A stretch of DNA of 64,000 nucleotides, from contig NZ_OY781460.1 of assembly GCF_963676855.1 (NCBI RefSeq), positions 2,523,501-2,587,500 of the forward strand. Reading direction: 5' to 3'. The position numbers and the translations under genes are program-made. Origin of the DNA: an uncultured Anaeromusa sp. GTDB lineage: Bacteria > Bacillota > Negativicutes > Anaeromusales > Anaeromusaceae. Numbering within the stretch: the stretch's first letter is position 1; each line of letters opens with the position of its first letter. Shown here in pieces: positions 26,541-36,181 of the stretch. A model generated the notes under the pieces. The model had not been told where the DNA came from and did no database searches. It saw only the letters and a program-made list of their open reading frames with translations.

Positions 26541-28453
26541 TTTCGTGCAGAACCTTTGGCAGTTTTGCCTCCCTGGCGCACTCCTGCGCCACGATGACCG
26601 CCTTTGGCGCGGGAATCTTTCTCTTGGTGCCCTGCCGGCGAAGCTTGCGCTTCTCCCGGGAGGGGCCGCAGCAGGCAACGGCTTTCATGACCGATAAGGT
26701 CCTGTCGACGCGCCTTAAGCAACGCTTCATGCACCAAAGCCCGATTTTTCGGATTACGAAACTGCAGCAACGCACGCTGCAGTTTTTTTTCATGTATGTC
26801 GCGGCAAACCTTCACAGCCTGGCCAGTCAACGGATGAATACCGCTATAATACATGCAGGTAGATAAACTTCCCGGTGTGGGAATAAAATCCTGCACCTGT
26901 TCTGGATAGTACCCCTGATCACGTAAAAATTCCGCTAATTCCACAGCTTCTGCCAACCCACAACCGGGATGACTGGACATCAAATACGGCACCAGATACT
27001 GTTCCTTGCCCAGTTCACGGTTTACGCGGCGATACGCATCTTGAAATCGCAAATAGCAGTCTTTGCCCGATTTCCCCATAATCTGAGTAACCTTTGACGC
27101 AACATGCTCCGGTGCCACCTTTAGTTGGCCGCTTACATGATACTGGCACAATTCATGCAAAAATTCATCCCGATCTTTAGCCAACAGCAAATAATCATAA
27201 CGAATACCTGAGCGAATAAAGACTTTCTTTATTCCAGAAACCTTGCGCAAGCTGCGCAACAGCTGCAGATAATCTTGATGGTCCGCCTGCAAATGCACGC
27301 AAGGTTCCGGTGAAAGACAGCTTTTGCCACGACAAGCGCCTCTCTCCAACTGCGACGCACACGCCGGTTGCCGAAAATTGGCTGTAGGGCCGCCAACGTC
27401 ATGAATATAGCCCTTAAATTCGGGGAGAGTTGTCAAAAGACGCGCTTCTTGTAAAAGCGATTCATGGCTCCGGCTTTGAATGATACGTCCTTGATGCGAA
27501 GTAATGGCACAAAAAGCGCAGCCTCCAAAACAGCCGCGCTGACTAACCAAGCTGAACTGAACTTCTTCAATGGCCGGCACACAGCCAGCTTGATCATAAG
27601 AGGGATGCCAAGTCCGCATGTATGGTAAATCATACACCGCATCCAGTTCTGCCGTTGTCAATGGCATCGCCGGAGGATTTTGCACCAAAAATCCTCGTTC
27701 CTGTTCTTGCAGCAATGTTTTGCCACGAATAGGATCCTGTTCCAAAAACTGCAAGCCCCCTGCTTTAGCAAAAGCTTTAGGGTCTTGTCGGCATTCTTCC
27801 CAAGAAGGCAGTTTCACCGCATCCCAAACTTCTTCTTGCGATTCTACAATAAAACAGGTCCCAGGCACTTGGCGGATCTGCGCGATTGGAATACCGCTTT
27901 CCAATTGGTTAGCGATCTCCTGAATTTGCCTCTCGCCCATTCCATAAATCAGAAGATCTGCATGACTATCCGCTAAAATTGAGCGGCGTAAGGCATCTTC
28001 CCAGTAATCATAGTGCACAAAACGTCGCAGACTAGCCTCAATGCCGCCAATAATTAAGGGAATATCTTTCCAGATTTCCCGTATGCGGCTACAGTACACC
28101 AACGTAGCCCGGTCCGGCCGAAAACCAGCCTTACCGCCGGGAGCATAGCGATCCTCGCTGCGCAATCGCTTTGCCGCCGTATACTTATTAAGCATAGAGT
28201 CTAAATTGCCGGCAGACACCAACACACCTAGACGCGGTTTTCCAAATTCTTTGAACGCTTTAGCGCTGCGCCAATCAGGTTGCGCCAAAATTGCAACCCG
28301 ATAGCCTTGTTTTTCCAACCAGCGGCTGATAATTGCATGACCGAAACTAGGATGATCTACATACGCATCGCCACTAACAAATAAAAAATCTACATAATCC
28401 CAGCCGCGTGCTTCCATATCGGCGCGACAAATAGGGAGAAAGGTTTTTTCCAT
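26498..28453 (-). CDS. YgiQ family radical SAM protein
   Basis: A 651-residue member of the YgiQ (UPF0313) radical-SAM family, whose function is not established. The SAM cluster motif is CFGGCAFC, within SQRGCFGGCAFCAITSHQGR, preceded by a B12-binding-like N-terminal domain (DFLFVSGDAYVDHPSFGHA). A second cysteine group (ERGACRGKSCLSPEPC) is typical of the family. The last 60 residues are a Lys/Arg/Gly-rich tail, probably disordered. The ATG has GAGG 6 nt upstream. It is the last gene of the RNase J-ftsK-mnmH-rodZ run. Confidence 0.9.
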   Translation of the reverse strand: MEKTFLPICRADMEARGWDYVDFLFVSGDAYVDHPSFGHAIISRWLEKQGYRVAILAQPDWRSAKAFKEFGKPRLGVLVSAGNLDSMLNKYTAAKRLRSEDRYAPGGKAGFRPDRATLVYCSRIREIWKDIPLIIGGIEASLRRFVHYDYWEDALRRSILADSHADLLIYGMGERQIQEIANQLESGIPIAQIRQVPGTCFIVESQEEVWDAVKLPSWEECRQDPKAFAKAGGLQFLEQDPIRGKTLLQEQERGFLVQNPPAMPLTTAELDAVYDLPYMRTWHPSYDQAGCVPAIEEVQFSLVSQRGCFGGCAFCAITSHQGRIIQSRSHESLLQEARLLTTLPEFKGYIHDVGGPTANFRQPACASQLERGACRGKSCLSPEPCVHLQADHQDYLQLLRSLRKVSGIKKVFIRSGIRYDYLLLAKDRDEFLHELCQYHVSGQLKVAPEHVASKVTQIMGKSGKDCYLRFQDAYRRVNRELGKEQYLVPYLMSSHPGCGLAEAVELAEFLRDQGYYPEQVQDFIPTPGSLSTCMYYSGIHPLTGQAVKVCRDIHEKKLQRALLQFRNPKNRALVHEALLKARRQDLIGHESRCLLRPLPGEAQASPAGHQEKDSRAKGGHRGAGVRQGGKTAKGSARNQRAKSNRHSGDKR

Positions 28454-28490
28454 TTTAGCCTCTATTTCTTTTCAACACGAAAACATCTTA

Positions 28491-29288
28491 CTATTTTTTA
28501 GCCGGTCCTTGCGGCGTAAATTCGTATTCCACGACTTCGCCCGCTTTACCTAAGGCTGCCTGCGGCGAACCGTTGAAAGTCAGTTGGACCGCGCCGGCAT
28601 TCCCCAGAGTCAAATGGACTGTTTTGGTTGCATCCCAACGCAATGTCTGACCCTTTTGGGCAGTACCATTAAAAATCTTTTTGCCATCCACAGAGACATC
28701 AATCCAACAATCCGCTTGGAATAAGGCTTGCAAATGAACGCCATCTTGTTTTACCTGCACATTGGCCGCGCTGCTGTTTGCAGTATTGGACACACCACCA
28801 CCAGCCATAACTGGCTTAGAGGCTGCAGATGGCTGCGCACCACCGGCTGACGGCGCAGAGGTTCCCGCCCACCACCAATATCCTGCCACTAAAACCGCTA
28901 CTACAGCCACTCCTGCCAACCATCCCGAAGACTTTCCGGCACGAGCCGGGGCTGGGAACGGAGCATTTTCCTTTAGAGGCAAGACTGAGGCGCTCTTTTT
29001 CTCTTGAGCCGGTTCTGCTTGCAGCTCAGCTTCTATTGGTTCATGGGAAACCGTAATCTGCTGCTCCTGCTTGTATAATTCTACCATGGCCGAGCCATCC
29101 AAGCCAACAAAAGTAGCATAATTGCGAATGAAACCTTTTAAATACACTTCTCCGGGCACCACTTCATAGTCCTCGGATTCAATGGCTTGAATGTAAAGAG
29201 CACGAATGCTTGTGCCTTTTTCCACGTCAGTAATTGAATATCCCCGCTGTTCCCTTGCTGCAGAAAGTTGCTGACCTACCGTTGCCAT
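28491..29288 (-). CDS. rodZ: RodZ-like cytoskeletal/HTH membrane protein
   Basis: RodZ links MreB filaments to the elongation machinery and membrane. The 265-residue protein has an N-terminal Xre-type HTH (QQLSAAREQRGYSITDVEKGT, residues 1-75), a Pro/Ala linker, a single membrane segment (about 124-142, GWLAGVAVVAVLVAGYWWW) and a C-terminal DUF4115-like beta domain (VHLQALFQADCWIDVSVDGK). GAGGAGG precedes the ATG, inside the end of mnmH. The N-in topology is inferred. Confidence 0.9.
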   Translation of the reverse strand: MATVGQQLSAAREQRGYSITDVEKGTSIRALYIQAIESEDYEVVPGEVYLKGFIRNYATFVGLDGSAMVELYKQEQQITVSHEPIEAELQAEPAQEKKSASVLPLKENAPFPAPARAGKSSGWLAGVAVVAVLVAGYWWWAGTSAPSAGGAQPSAASKPVMAGGGVSNTANSSAANVQVKQDGVHLQALFQADCWIDVSVDGKKIFNGTAQKGQTLRWDATKTVHLTLGNAGAVQLTFNGSPQAALGKAGEVVEYEFTPQGPAKK

Positions 29289-29295
29289 TGTGTTG

Positions 29296-30348
29296 TTACC
29301 TCCTCAGTGTTTCTAAATGCGCTGTCAACGTTGCTGCTGCAGCTTCAAAATCACTTGCATCCACACAAAACGCATACTCGTCTAACGCTGCCTTCTCATA
29401 GCCATATATAGGATCATAATACTCTTTGAGCAAAGTTTCAATAACATTAGAAAAATCTCCTTTTTCTAATTGCTCCGTCCACTCCACAATTTTCCGTTTG
29501 CCACACTGCTTTTGCAGCCGTTGCATACTGACGATCAAAGTTTCTACCTGTTTTACGTTGTCATCTTGCACATATTCCTCGCAAAGACGACTTACCCGCA
29601 AGGCAAGAGGCGTCTTCACCAAAACTTTATGTCCAACCTGCATCGCTTCATAAAGACAATCCGGTAAATACAAATTGCCAATTCGCTTGCTTTCGCACTC
29701 TACCACAAAATACTCGCCTTGGTTCACCCGCTCTAGCTCCGCCAGTAAAAGAGAATCAAAGCTTTGCGCCGTGCAGCAGCTGCCTAGGCCCACATGGCCG
29801 AAAACAGAGCCTCGATGATTAGCCAGACGCTCTAAATCCAGCACCGGTACGCCCAAGCGCGCTAAATGATACAACAACTGTGTTTTACCAGTGCCTGTAG
29901 AACCGCATAAGACAACAGCCCGGGCCTGAATTGTAAAACTCTTGAGACGATCCAATACATAATTGCGATAAGCCTTGTATCCCCCCTGCAACTGACGCGT
30001 ACGAATCCCCATCATAGCCAGCACGGACACGACGGCTCCTGAACGCATGCCGCCACGCCAACAATAAATGACAATTTCTTTACCCAAGGCAGCATATTCA
30101 CTGATAGTTCGTACCAAGCCAGGAAGGCGTGGCGCCACAATATCCAATCCACGACTTTTCGCAGTCTCTGGCCCTACTTGTTTATACAGAGTACCTATTT
30201 CCACCCGCTCTTCATTTTCCAATAACGGCAGATTATAGGCGCCCGGAATGTGGCCTTTAGAAAATTCCGCAGGCGTACGCATATCAACAAACACAACTTG
30301 CGGCAGCGCCAACGCATCCTCTACCGAGACTGTTTCGTGCAAATTCAT
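29296..30348 (-). CDS. mnmH: tRNA 2-selenouridine synthase MnmH (SelU)
   Basis: MnmH converts 2-thiouridine at the wobble position of tRNA Lys, Glu and Gln to 2-selenouridine, using selenophosphate and a geranylated intermediate. The N-terminal rhodanese domain has its catalytic cysteine in IVIYCWRGGMRSG; the C-terminal P-loop domain opens VVLCGSTGTGKTQLL. The start is uncertain: GTG codons at 30354 and 30351 precede the ATG at 30348, and no strong ribosome site is seen. Its presence predicts a selD gene elsewhere in the genome. It lies 27 bp after ftsK. Confidence 0.92.
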   Translation of the reverse strand: MNLHETVSVEDALALPQVVFVDMRTPAEFSKGHIPGAYNLPLLENEERVEIGTLYKQVGPETAKSRGLDIVAPRLPGLVRTISEYAALGKEIVIYCWRGGMRSGAVVSVLAMMGIRTRQLQGGYKAYRNYVLDRLKSFTIQARAVVLCGSTGTGKTQLLYHLARLGVPVLDLERLANHRGSVFGHVGLGSCCTAQSFDSLLLAELERVNQGEYFVVECESKRIGNLYLPDCLYEAMQVGHKVLVKTPLALRVSRLCEEYVQDDNVKQVETLIVSMQRLQKQCGKRKIVEWTEQLEKGDFSNVIETLLKEYYDPIYGYEKAALDEYAFCVDASDFEAAAATLTAHLETLRR

Positions 30349-30375
30349 CACCACATCTCAAATCTTTGTCAAGCC

Positions 30376-32613
30376 TTATACGGCATCCCCTGACAGCATT
30401 TCTTTAGCCTGTTCATAGGTCATGAGAATATCCCTGGGCCGACTCCCCATATTAGGTCCGACAATCCGCATTTCTTCCATCATGTCCATTAATCGGCCCG
30501 CGCGGCTATGGCCTACGCGCAATTTTCGCTGCAACATGGATGCAGATGCCGTACCGGTTTCCAAAACCAAGCGGACCGCTTCCGGCAATAGTTCATCTTG
30601 TTGCAAATCAGATGGCATGCTGCCTGACGTTTCGGCACCAGCGGTTACTTCTTCATTATATTCCGGCTCTTCTTCTTGCTGTGACCGAACAAAATCAAGC
30701 ACCTTGTCAATATCATCGTCTCCAAGAAAAGCGCCCTGCACTCGCTGCGGTTTCGCCATTCCTACAGGATATAGCAGCATGTCGCCTCGGCCAAGCAGCT
30801 TTTCCGCTCCAGGCATGTCCAAAATAGTCCGCGAATCAATCTGTGAGGATACGGAAAAAGAAATTCGCGAAGGAATATTGGCCTTAATGGTTCCGGTAAT
30901 TACATCAACCGAAGGACGCTGCGTCGCCAAAATAAGATGAAGCCCTGCCGCACGGGCTTTTTGCGCCAAACGGCAAATGGCATCCTCTACATCCACGGGC
31001 GCGGCCATCATTAAATCGGCCAATTCGTCAATAATAATTACAATATAAGGAAGCCGCTTGTCTTCCTCGACTCCGGCATTATATGACGCCAAATCCCTCA
31101 CACGCGCCGTCGCCAAAACTGCATAACGCCGCTCCATTTCCTGCACCGCCCAATTAAGCGCGGCTGTCGCCTTTTTCGCATCCGTCACTACCGGCACCAG
31201 CAAATGCGGAATCCCATTATATTTAGACAGTTCCACAAATTTAGGATCGACCAGAATCAGCTTTACCTCTTCCGGTCGAACACGAAAAAGCAAACTAGCA
31301 ATCATCGTGTTAATGCAAACGCTTTTTCCTGAACCAGTAGCTCCTGCTACCAACAAATGCGGCATTTTTCCTAAGTCGGCCAAAATAATCTGGCCGGCAA
31401 TATCCTTGCCTAAGCCGACGGTCAACAAGGACGATGCTTTTTGAAACGATCCACTTTCTACAACCTCACAAAAAGCTACGCCCGTCACCTGGCGATTCGG
31501 TACCTCGATCCCAACAGCGGCTTTGCCGGGAATGGGCGCTTCAATGCGCACGCCCGTCGCAGCCAACTTTAAGGCAATATCATCTGCCAAAGAAACGATC
31601 TTACTCACCTTTACTCCTGGTGCAGGCTCTATTTCATAGCGAGTAACCGCGGGGCCTTGGGTAATATCCACGATACGCGCCGCCACATTAAAATCAGCCA
31701 TCGTCTCTTCAAGAATTTTGGCGTTTTCTTTCATTTCCTTTTGACTACTGGCGCTTGTTGTGGCGCGCGGTTTGTAAATCAAATCCAAAGGCGGCAATTG
31801 ATAGCCATTTACCGACAGCTCTCGCGGCGTAAATAGCTCTATTGGTGTTGCCTCTGCCGCACTACCAAGCGGTTCCTGCTCTTTACGCACCTGGACCGTC
31901 GTCCGCAAGGGCTTTTCCTCATTATGTTCTGCTTGAAAAGCAGGCACAGAAGACTTTTCTGTCGCCGGTTTCTCTAGAGAAGAGGGACTAGCTGCGTGTT
32001 CCGACGCAAAGCGTTCATCTCGTTCCTGGTTATACAAAGCAACCCGGAGCTGCGCTTTTTCGTAAGTAGCCGCTACTTTTTCTTTTGCTTCCTGAAGTCC
32101 TGTATCTACTTTATCTTTAGCCACATGCATGGTCTTGCCTAAAGACCATGTTGTCGTCACCATAATCGTACATAAGAGCACAGCTACAATCAAAATTACG
32201 GCGCCATCAACACCCACAAACTTACGTAATAAAAATAAGGCCATGCCTCCTAAAAGCCCGCCGCCTTCGGTCAGACTTTCCGGTAGAATTTCCCGTCCCG
32301 GTTGAATCATCAAATGATGCACTAGCATTAAGAGCAGCCAATACGACGCGATAAAACCCACGAAACGTAACGTATACCCAGCTTCCACCCTCAACCAAAT
32401 ATACCTGGCGCCTATTACCGCAACTAAAAGAGGTGGAATAAACGCGCCCAAACCGAAAAGATAGGTCTGCACCTTCTTCAAAGCTTGACCAAGAGACCCT
32501 ACATTAAGGCCCGCCAAAGCACAAAGAGCTATGCCTGCGATTGCAACCAAAAGAATGCCCCAAATTTCATAACGCATTTCCCGTGGCACCCCGGACAACA
32601 ATTTACGCAACAT
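30376..32613 (-). CDS. ftsK: DNA translocase FtsK/SpoIIIE
   Basis: A 745-residue membrane-anchored DNA pump that clears chromosomes from the division septum. Four membrane segments occupy the first 170 residues. A charged linker (about 170-290) follows, and then the RecA-like motor with Walker [14 protein letters not shown] and Walker [14 protein letters not shown]. The C-terminal winged-helix gamma domain ([20 protein letters not shown]) reads orienting sequences. ATG at 32613 is used because AGAGGTGA lies just upstream; an ATG five codons earlier has no ribosome site. Whether it acts in division or in sporulation cannot be told from sequence. Confidence 0.95.
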   Translation of the reverse strand: MLRKLLSGVPREMRYEIWGILLVAIAGIALCALAGLNVGSLGQALKKVQTYLFGLGAFIPPLLVAVIGARYIWLRVEAGYTLRFVGFIASYWLLLMLVHHLMIQPGREILPESLTEGGGLLGGMALFLLRKFVGVDGAVILIVAVLLCTIMVTTTWSLGKTMHVAKDKVDTGLQEAKEKVAATYEKAQLRVALYNQERDERFASEHAASPSSLEKPATEKSSVPAFQAEHNEEKPLRTTVQVRKEQEPLGSAAEATPIELFTPRELSVNGYQLPPLDLIYKPRATTSASSQKEMKENAKILEETMADFNVAARIVDITQGPAVTRYEIEPAPGVKVSKIVSLADDIALKLAATGVRIEAPIPGKAAVGIEVPNRQVTGVAFCEVVESGSFQKASSLLTVGLGKDIAGQIILADLGKMPHLLVAGATGSGKSVCINTMIASLLFRVRPEEVKLILVDPKFVELSKYNGIPHLLVPVVTDAKKATAALNWAVQEMERRYAVLATARVRDLASYNAGVEEDKRLPYIVIIIDELADLMMAAPVDVEDAICRLAQKARAAGLHLILATQRPSVDVITGTIKANIPSRISFSVSSQIDSRTILDMPGAEKLLGRGDMLLYPVGMAKPQRVQGAFLGDDDIDKVLDFVRSQQEEEPEYNEEVTAGAETSGSMPSDLQQDELLPEAVRLVLETGTASASMLQRKLRVGHSRAGRLMDMMEEMRIVGPNMGSRPRDILMTYEQAKEMLSGDAV

Positions 32614-32674
32614 ACTCACCTCTACCATCGTACAATTCTACATAAGAAAAATTTTTCCTGTTCACACAGTCAGT

Positions 32675-32872
32675 TCAACCTTGAAAAGTCTGAAAAAGGG
32701 ACACAACTGCCAAAGCGCACAGGACCAAAGTTACAAGAACAGCCAAAAAGATAAATCGTTTTTCTGCTAATGACTCTGCAAAACGGCTCAAGGCATTCTC
32801 TCCTTCACCTAGAAAAATAGGAAACCTTGACACACCCCGCAAGGAGAATGCATGCCAAGGTTCCTTCTTCAT
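32675..32872 (-). CDS. Small single-pass membrane protein coupled to RNase J
   Basis: A 65-residue protein with one C-terminal membrane segment (about 40-58, FIFLAVLVTLVLCALAVVS) and a basic N-terminus. Its ATG shares an A with the RNase J stop (TAATG), and GGAGG 4 nt upstream lies inside the last codons of RNase J, so the two are translationally coupled. I recognise no family. It could tether something to the membrane, but that is a guess. Confidence 0.65.
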   Translation of the reverse strand: MKKEPWHAFSLRGVSRFPIFLGEGENALSRFAESLAEKRFIFLAVLVTLVLCALAVVSLFQTFQG

Positions 32873-34530
32873 TATACCTCCATAATGAGGGGCAAAATCA
32901 TAGGACGACGGCGCGTTTTTTCATAAAGAAATTTCCCAATGGAATCCCTGACGGTCGATTTAATGGTCGCCCATTCCGTTCCGCCTGTCATATCGCATCG
33001 TTCTAATGCTTGCAATACTCTTTCCCGAGCCGTCTCCATTAAAGCTTCCGACTCCCGGACATACACAAACCCACGAGAAACAATATCTGGGCCGGCAACA
33101 ACCATACCCGATTGCTTATCAATGGTAATCACCACAATCAAAATACCGTCCTGAGAAAGTTGACGACGATCCCGCAATACAATATTGCCGACATCGCCTA
33201 CACCCAGGCCATCTACCATTACCTTCCCCGCCGTTACTTTTCCCGCCATAACGCCGCGGTCTGGACCGAATTCCAGAACTTGTCCATTTTCTGCAACAAA
33301 AATCCGTTCTTTAGGCATGCCCATCTCCTGCGCCAACTGTGCATGCTTAATAAGATGCCGATATTCACCATGCACAGGCACAAAAAATTTAGGGCGAATC
33401 AGATTGTGCAGCAGTTTCAATTCTTCCCTGCTGGCATGTCCTGACACATGAATGCCGGATGTACGCTCATAGACCACTCTGGCGCCTTGCCGGAACAAAA
33501 GGTCTATGGTGCGAGAAACCAGCTTTTCATTGCCAGGAATGGGCGTAGCGGAAATGATAACCGTATCTCCAGGAACAATCTCCACTTTCCGATGATCATT
33601 ACTAGCCATACGCGTCAAGGCGGACATAGGTTCCCCCTGGCTGCCGGTTGTAATAACAACAAGCTCCGCTGCGGGATAATCATTAATTTCATCAATATCA
33701 ATCAACACATTTTCTGGAATATGCAAATATCCCAGTTCAATGGCAATAGTAACAACATTCATCATGCTCCGGCCAAGTATCGCCACTTTGCGCCGATACT
33801 TAGCGGCCGTATCTATTGCTTGCTGAATCCGATGTACATTAGAGGAAAAAGTAGCAATTAGGATACGCCCCTTAGCGCTACGAAATTCTTCCTCAAAGGC
33901 AAGGCCCACCGTACGTTCGCTCAACGTATGACCGGGACGCTCAGCATTGGTACTGTCCGCCAGCAAAACCAAAACGCCTTGGTCTCCCAACTCTGCTAAG
34001 CGGTGAAGGTCGGCCACATTGCCATCAACAGGCGTCTGATCAAACTTAAAATCTCCGCTATGCACAATCGTTCCCACTGGGGTTTGAATGGAAATGCCCA
34101 CTGCATCCGCAATGCTGTGGCACATGCTGAAGAAGCCGATTTTAAATGGCCCCACTTGAATCTGTTCGCGGGGTTTTACCGGCACAAGCGACGCTGCAGA
34201 CACATGCATTTCTTTCAGGCGTCCTTCTAAAATTCCTAATGTCAGCCGGGTTCCGTACACCGGGACATTAAGTTCCTTGAGTACATAGGGCAGGGCGCCA
34301 ATATGATCCTCGTGGCCATGAGTCAAAATAATGGCGCGCACAAGGTCGCGGTTTTCCTGCAGATAGCTAATATCGGGAATGACAAGATCAATGCCGAGCA
34401 TATCATCGTCAGGAAACATAAGCCCACAATCAATCACAACAATATCGTCTCCGAAACGAATCACTGTCATATTCTTGCCGATTTCCCCCAAGCCGCCCAA
34501 GGGAATAATTTGTAATTTTTGTTTGGCCAA
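32872..34530 (-). CDS. rnj: Ribonuclease J
   Basis: RNase J is a metallo-beta-lactamase/beta-CASP ribonuclease with 5'-3' exonuclease and endonuclease activity. The zinc motif HGHEDH is at 71-76, and later motifs include SGDFKFDQTPVDG, SGHAS and PVHGEYRHL. The 552-residue length is typical. I place the start at the TTG 11 nt after AGGAGG, because the family begins (M)AKQKLQIIPLGGLGEIGKN; a GTG at 34542 touches the ribosome site. A near-consensus promoter lies about 95 bp upstream. Confidence 0.95.
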   Translation of the reverse strand: MAKQKLQIIPLGGLGEIGKNMTVIRFGDDIVVIDCGLMFPDDDMLGIDLVIPDISYLQENRDLVRAIILTHGHEDHIGALPYVLKELNVPVYGTRLTLGILEGRLKEMHVSAASLVPVKPREQIQVGPFKIGFFSMCHSIADAVGISIQTPVGTIVHSGDFKFDQTPVDGNVADLHRLAELGDQGVLVLLADSTNAERPGHTLSERTVGLAFEEEFRSAKGRILIATFSSNVHRIQQAIDTAAKYRRKVAILGRSMMNVVTIAIELGYLHIPENVLIDIDEINDYPAAELVVITTGSQGEPMSALTRMASNDHRKVEIVPGDTVIISATPIPGNEKLVSRTIDLLFRQGARVVYERTSGIHVSGHASREELKLLHNLIRPKFFVPVHGEYRHLIKHAQLAQEMGMPKERIFVAENGQVLEFGPDRGVMAGKVTAGKVMVDGLGVGDVGNIVLRDRRQLSQDGILIVVITIDKQSGMVVAGPDIVSRGFVYVRESEALMETARERVLQALERCDMTGGTEWATIKSTVRDSIGKFLYEKTRRRPMILPLIMEV

Positions 34531-34623
34531 AAAAAGATGCACCTCCTCTTCTATTCTGCAAATGGATACACGCCGTTCATCACGAGAAGAGCAACAAAGC
34601 AGCCGTTCCTTCTAGTCTTTTCC

Positions 34624-34652
34624 ATTATAGCGGAATTCTTCCGCTGATTCAA
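34624..34652 (-). promoter_or_regulatory. Promoter of the RNase J-ftsK-mnmH-rodZ-ygiQ run
   Basis: TTGAAT (34647-34652) and a perfect TATAAT (34624-34629) with a 17-bp spacer on the minus strand. It sits just downstream of the exonuclease terminator. Confidence 0.85.
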
Positions 34653-34662
34653 CTATGGCGCC

Positions 34663-34697
34663 AAAAATGTCCTGACCGCAAAAGTCAGGACATTTTT
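34663..34697 (-). terminator. Terminator of the dap operon
   Basis: Inverted repeat AAAAATGTCCTGAC (34663-34676) and its complement (34684-34697) around a 7-nt loop. It follows the exonuclease stop by 10 bp and carries T runs on both sides. Confidence 0.88.
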
Positions 34698-34707
34698 GTA
34701 ACATTTT

Positions 34708-35256
34708 TTAAAGAATGCGGCGTATACCGGCTTTGCCGATCAAACTGTCAATAGAAGCGCATTGCCAATAATCGGCAGCACGCAAAAGAATGCCGGCGCA
34801 AGCCAGCGCATCGCTTTCCGCCTGATGATGTTGTAATGGCAGATCTAGATAGCTTGCCACCGCAGCCAAGTTATTCTTAGGTAGTTTCCAAGTACGCCTG
34901 GATAGCTCCAAGGTACAAACAAAGAAACTCTTGGCAGGTACGGTGATGCCGTAGTGTTCCAACGATGCTTGCAACACGGAGCGGTCAAAGCGAGCATTAT
35001 GTGCCGCCAAGCAAGCCCCTTCCAAGAAGGGGCGCACTTCCGGCCAAACCTCCTTAAAGCTTGGACAATTCCGAACCGCCGCTGCCGTTATACCGTGGAT
35101 GGCCGTAAAGTCAGTACGAAAATAATCTTGTGGCGGCCGAATCAGCCAGTGCTGTTTAGCCGTTATTTTTCCGTTCTTAACAATTGCCAGTCCCAAGGCA
35201 CAAGCGCTGGATGCGTCTCGGTTCGCCGTTTCAAAATCAATGGCTACAAACTCCAC
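34708..35256 (-). CDS. DEDDh 3'-5' exonuclease (DnaQ-like)
   Basis: A 182-residue stand-alone DnaQ-family exonuclease. The DEDDh residues are seen as AIDFETAN (D7, E9), AHNARFDRS and HHQAESDALA. A short C-terminal tail follows, with no polymerase or BRCT domain. GTG start with AAGGAAG about 8 nt upstream. It is the last gene of the lysine-riboswitch operon, 24 bp after dapA, an odd place for a nuclease; its substrate (DNA repair, oligonucleotides or RNA) is unknown. Confidence 0.88.
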   Translation of the reverse strand: MEFVAIDFETANRDASSACALGLAIVKNGKITAKQHWLIRPPQDYFRTDFTAIHGITAAAVRNCPSFKEVWPEVRPFLEGACLAAHNARFDRSVLQASLEHYGITVPAKSFFVCTLELSRRTWKLPKNNLAAVASYLDLPLQHHQAESDALACAGILLRAADYWQCASIDSLIGKAGIRRIL

Positions 35257-35280
35257 GTAGTACTTCCTTCCTCGAGCGCC

Positions 35281-36165
35281 TTAACCAAGTAAACCCGCTG
35301 CCGTCAAACCTTGACGAATATGCAGCAGTTCCCCTTCGCTCGGCTCCACCATAGGCAGCCGAAACTCTCCACCCGGCAAGCCCAACAAATTGACGGCCGT
35401 TTTCACTGGAATCGGATTAGTCGTAATAAACATCAGTCGAAAAATCGGCAGCAGTTCACCATGAATCCGCATCGCCTCTTCTTTATGTCCCGCATAAAAG
35501 GCGGCAATCATCTCTTGCATCCGCTCACCCACCAGGTGTGCGGCCACGCTGATAATTCCGCAACCACCAACAGACAGCACCGGCAAGGTCAGGCTGTCAT
35601 CACCACTGTACACTAAAAAGTCATCCGGCGTTTGCCGTACCACTTCAGCAATCTGCTCTAGATTGCCGCTTGCTTCCTTCAAGGCTACTACATTAGGGAT
35701 TTTTGCCAATCTCGCTACGGTGGCCGGCATAAGGTTAGAGCCAGTGCGCCCGGGAACATTGTACAGCACTACAGGCAAAGAAGTGTTTTCCGCAATTGCC
35801 TTGAAATGCTGGTACATACCTTCTTGGGGCGGCTTATTATAGTAAGGCACGACCGCCATCGCGCCATGAATGCCTACTTTCTCCGCCTCTTTTGTTGCTG
35901 CAATAGAGGCTTTCGTGTCATTGGAGCCAGTGCCTCCAATAATGATCGCCTGATCCCCCACTGCCTCTAAGACCACTTCAAATAAGCGCAGCTTTTCAGC
36001 CAGCGTCATTGTAGCCGCTTCTCCCGTACTGCCTGCCACTACCAGACCGTCCGAACCATGGGAAATAAGATGTTTCGCTACTTCTGCCGCCGCTTTATAA
36101 TTTACTGAGCCATCTTCATGAAAAGGAGTAATCATCGCTGTCAGTACATGTCCGAACGTCCTCAT
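35281..36165 (-). CDS. dapA: 4-hydroxy-tetrahydrodipicolinate synthase DapA
   Basis: DapA condenses pyruvate with aspartate semialdehyde, the first committed step to diaminopimelate and lysine. The 294-residue TIM barrel has GSTGEAATM near residue 44, VVLYNVPGRTG (catalytic Tyr) and VALKEASGN (Schiff-base Lys). I set the start at the ATG at 36165, which has GGAGG about 7 nt upstream and gives the family length. Control by the upstream lysine riboswitch is inferred from the shared transcript. Confidence 0.97.
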   Translation of the reverse strand: MRTFGHVLTAMITPFHEDGSVNYKAAAEVAKHLISHGSDGLVVAGSTGEAATMTLAEKLRLFEVVLEAVGDQAIIIGGTGSNDTKASIAATKEAEKVGIHGAMAVVPYYNKPPQEGMYQHFKAIAENTSLPVVLYNVPGRTGSNLMPATVARLAKIPNVVALKEASGNLEQIAEVVRQTPDDFLVYSGDDSLTLPVLSVGGCGIISVAAHLVGERMQEMIAAFYAGHKEEAMRIHGELLPIFRLMFITTNPIPVKTAVNLLGLPGGEFRLPMVEPSEGELLHIRQGLTAAGLLG

Positions 36166-36181
36166 GCTCTGTTCCTCCACT

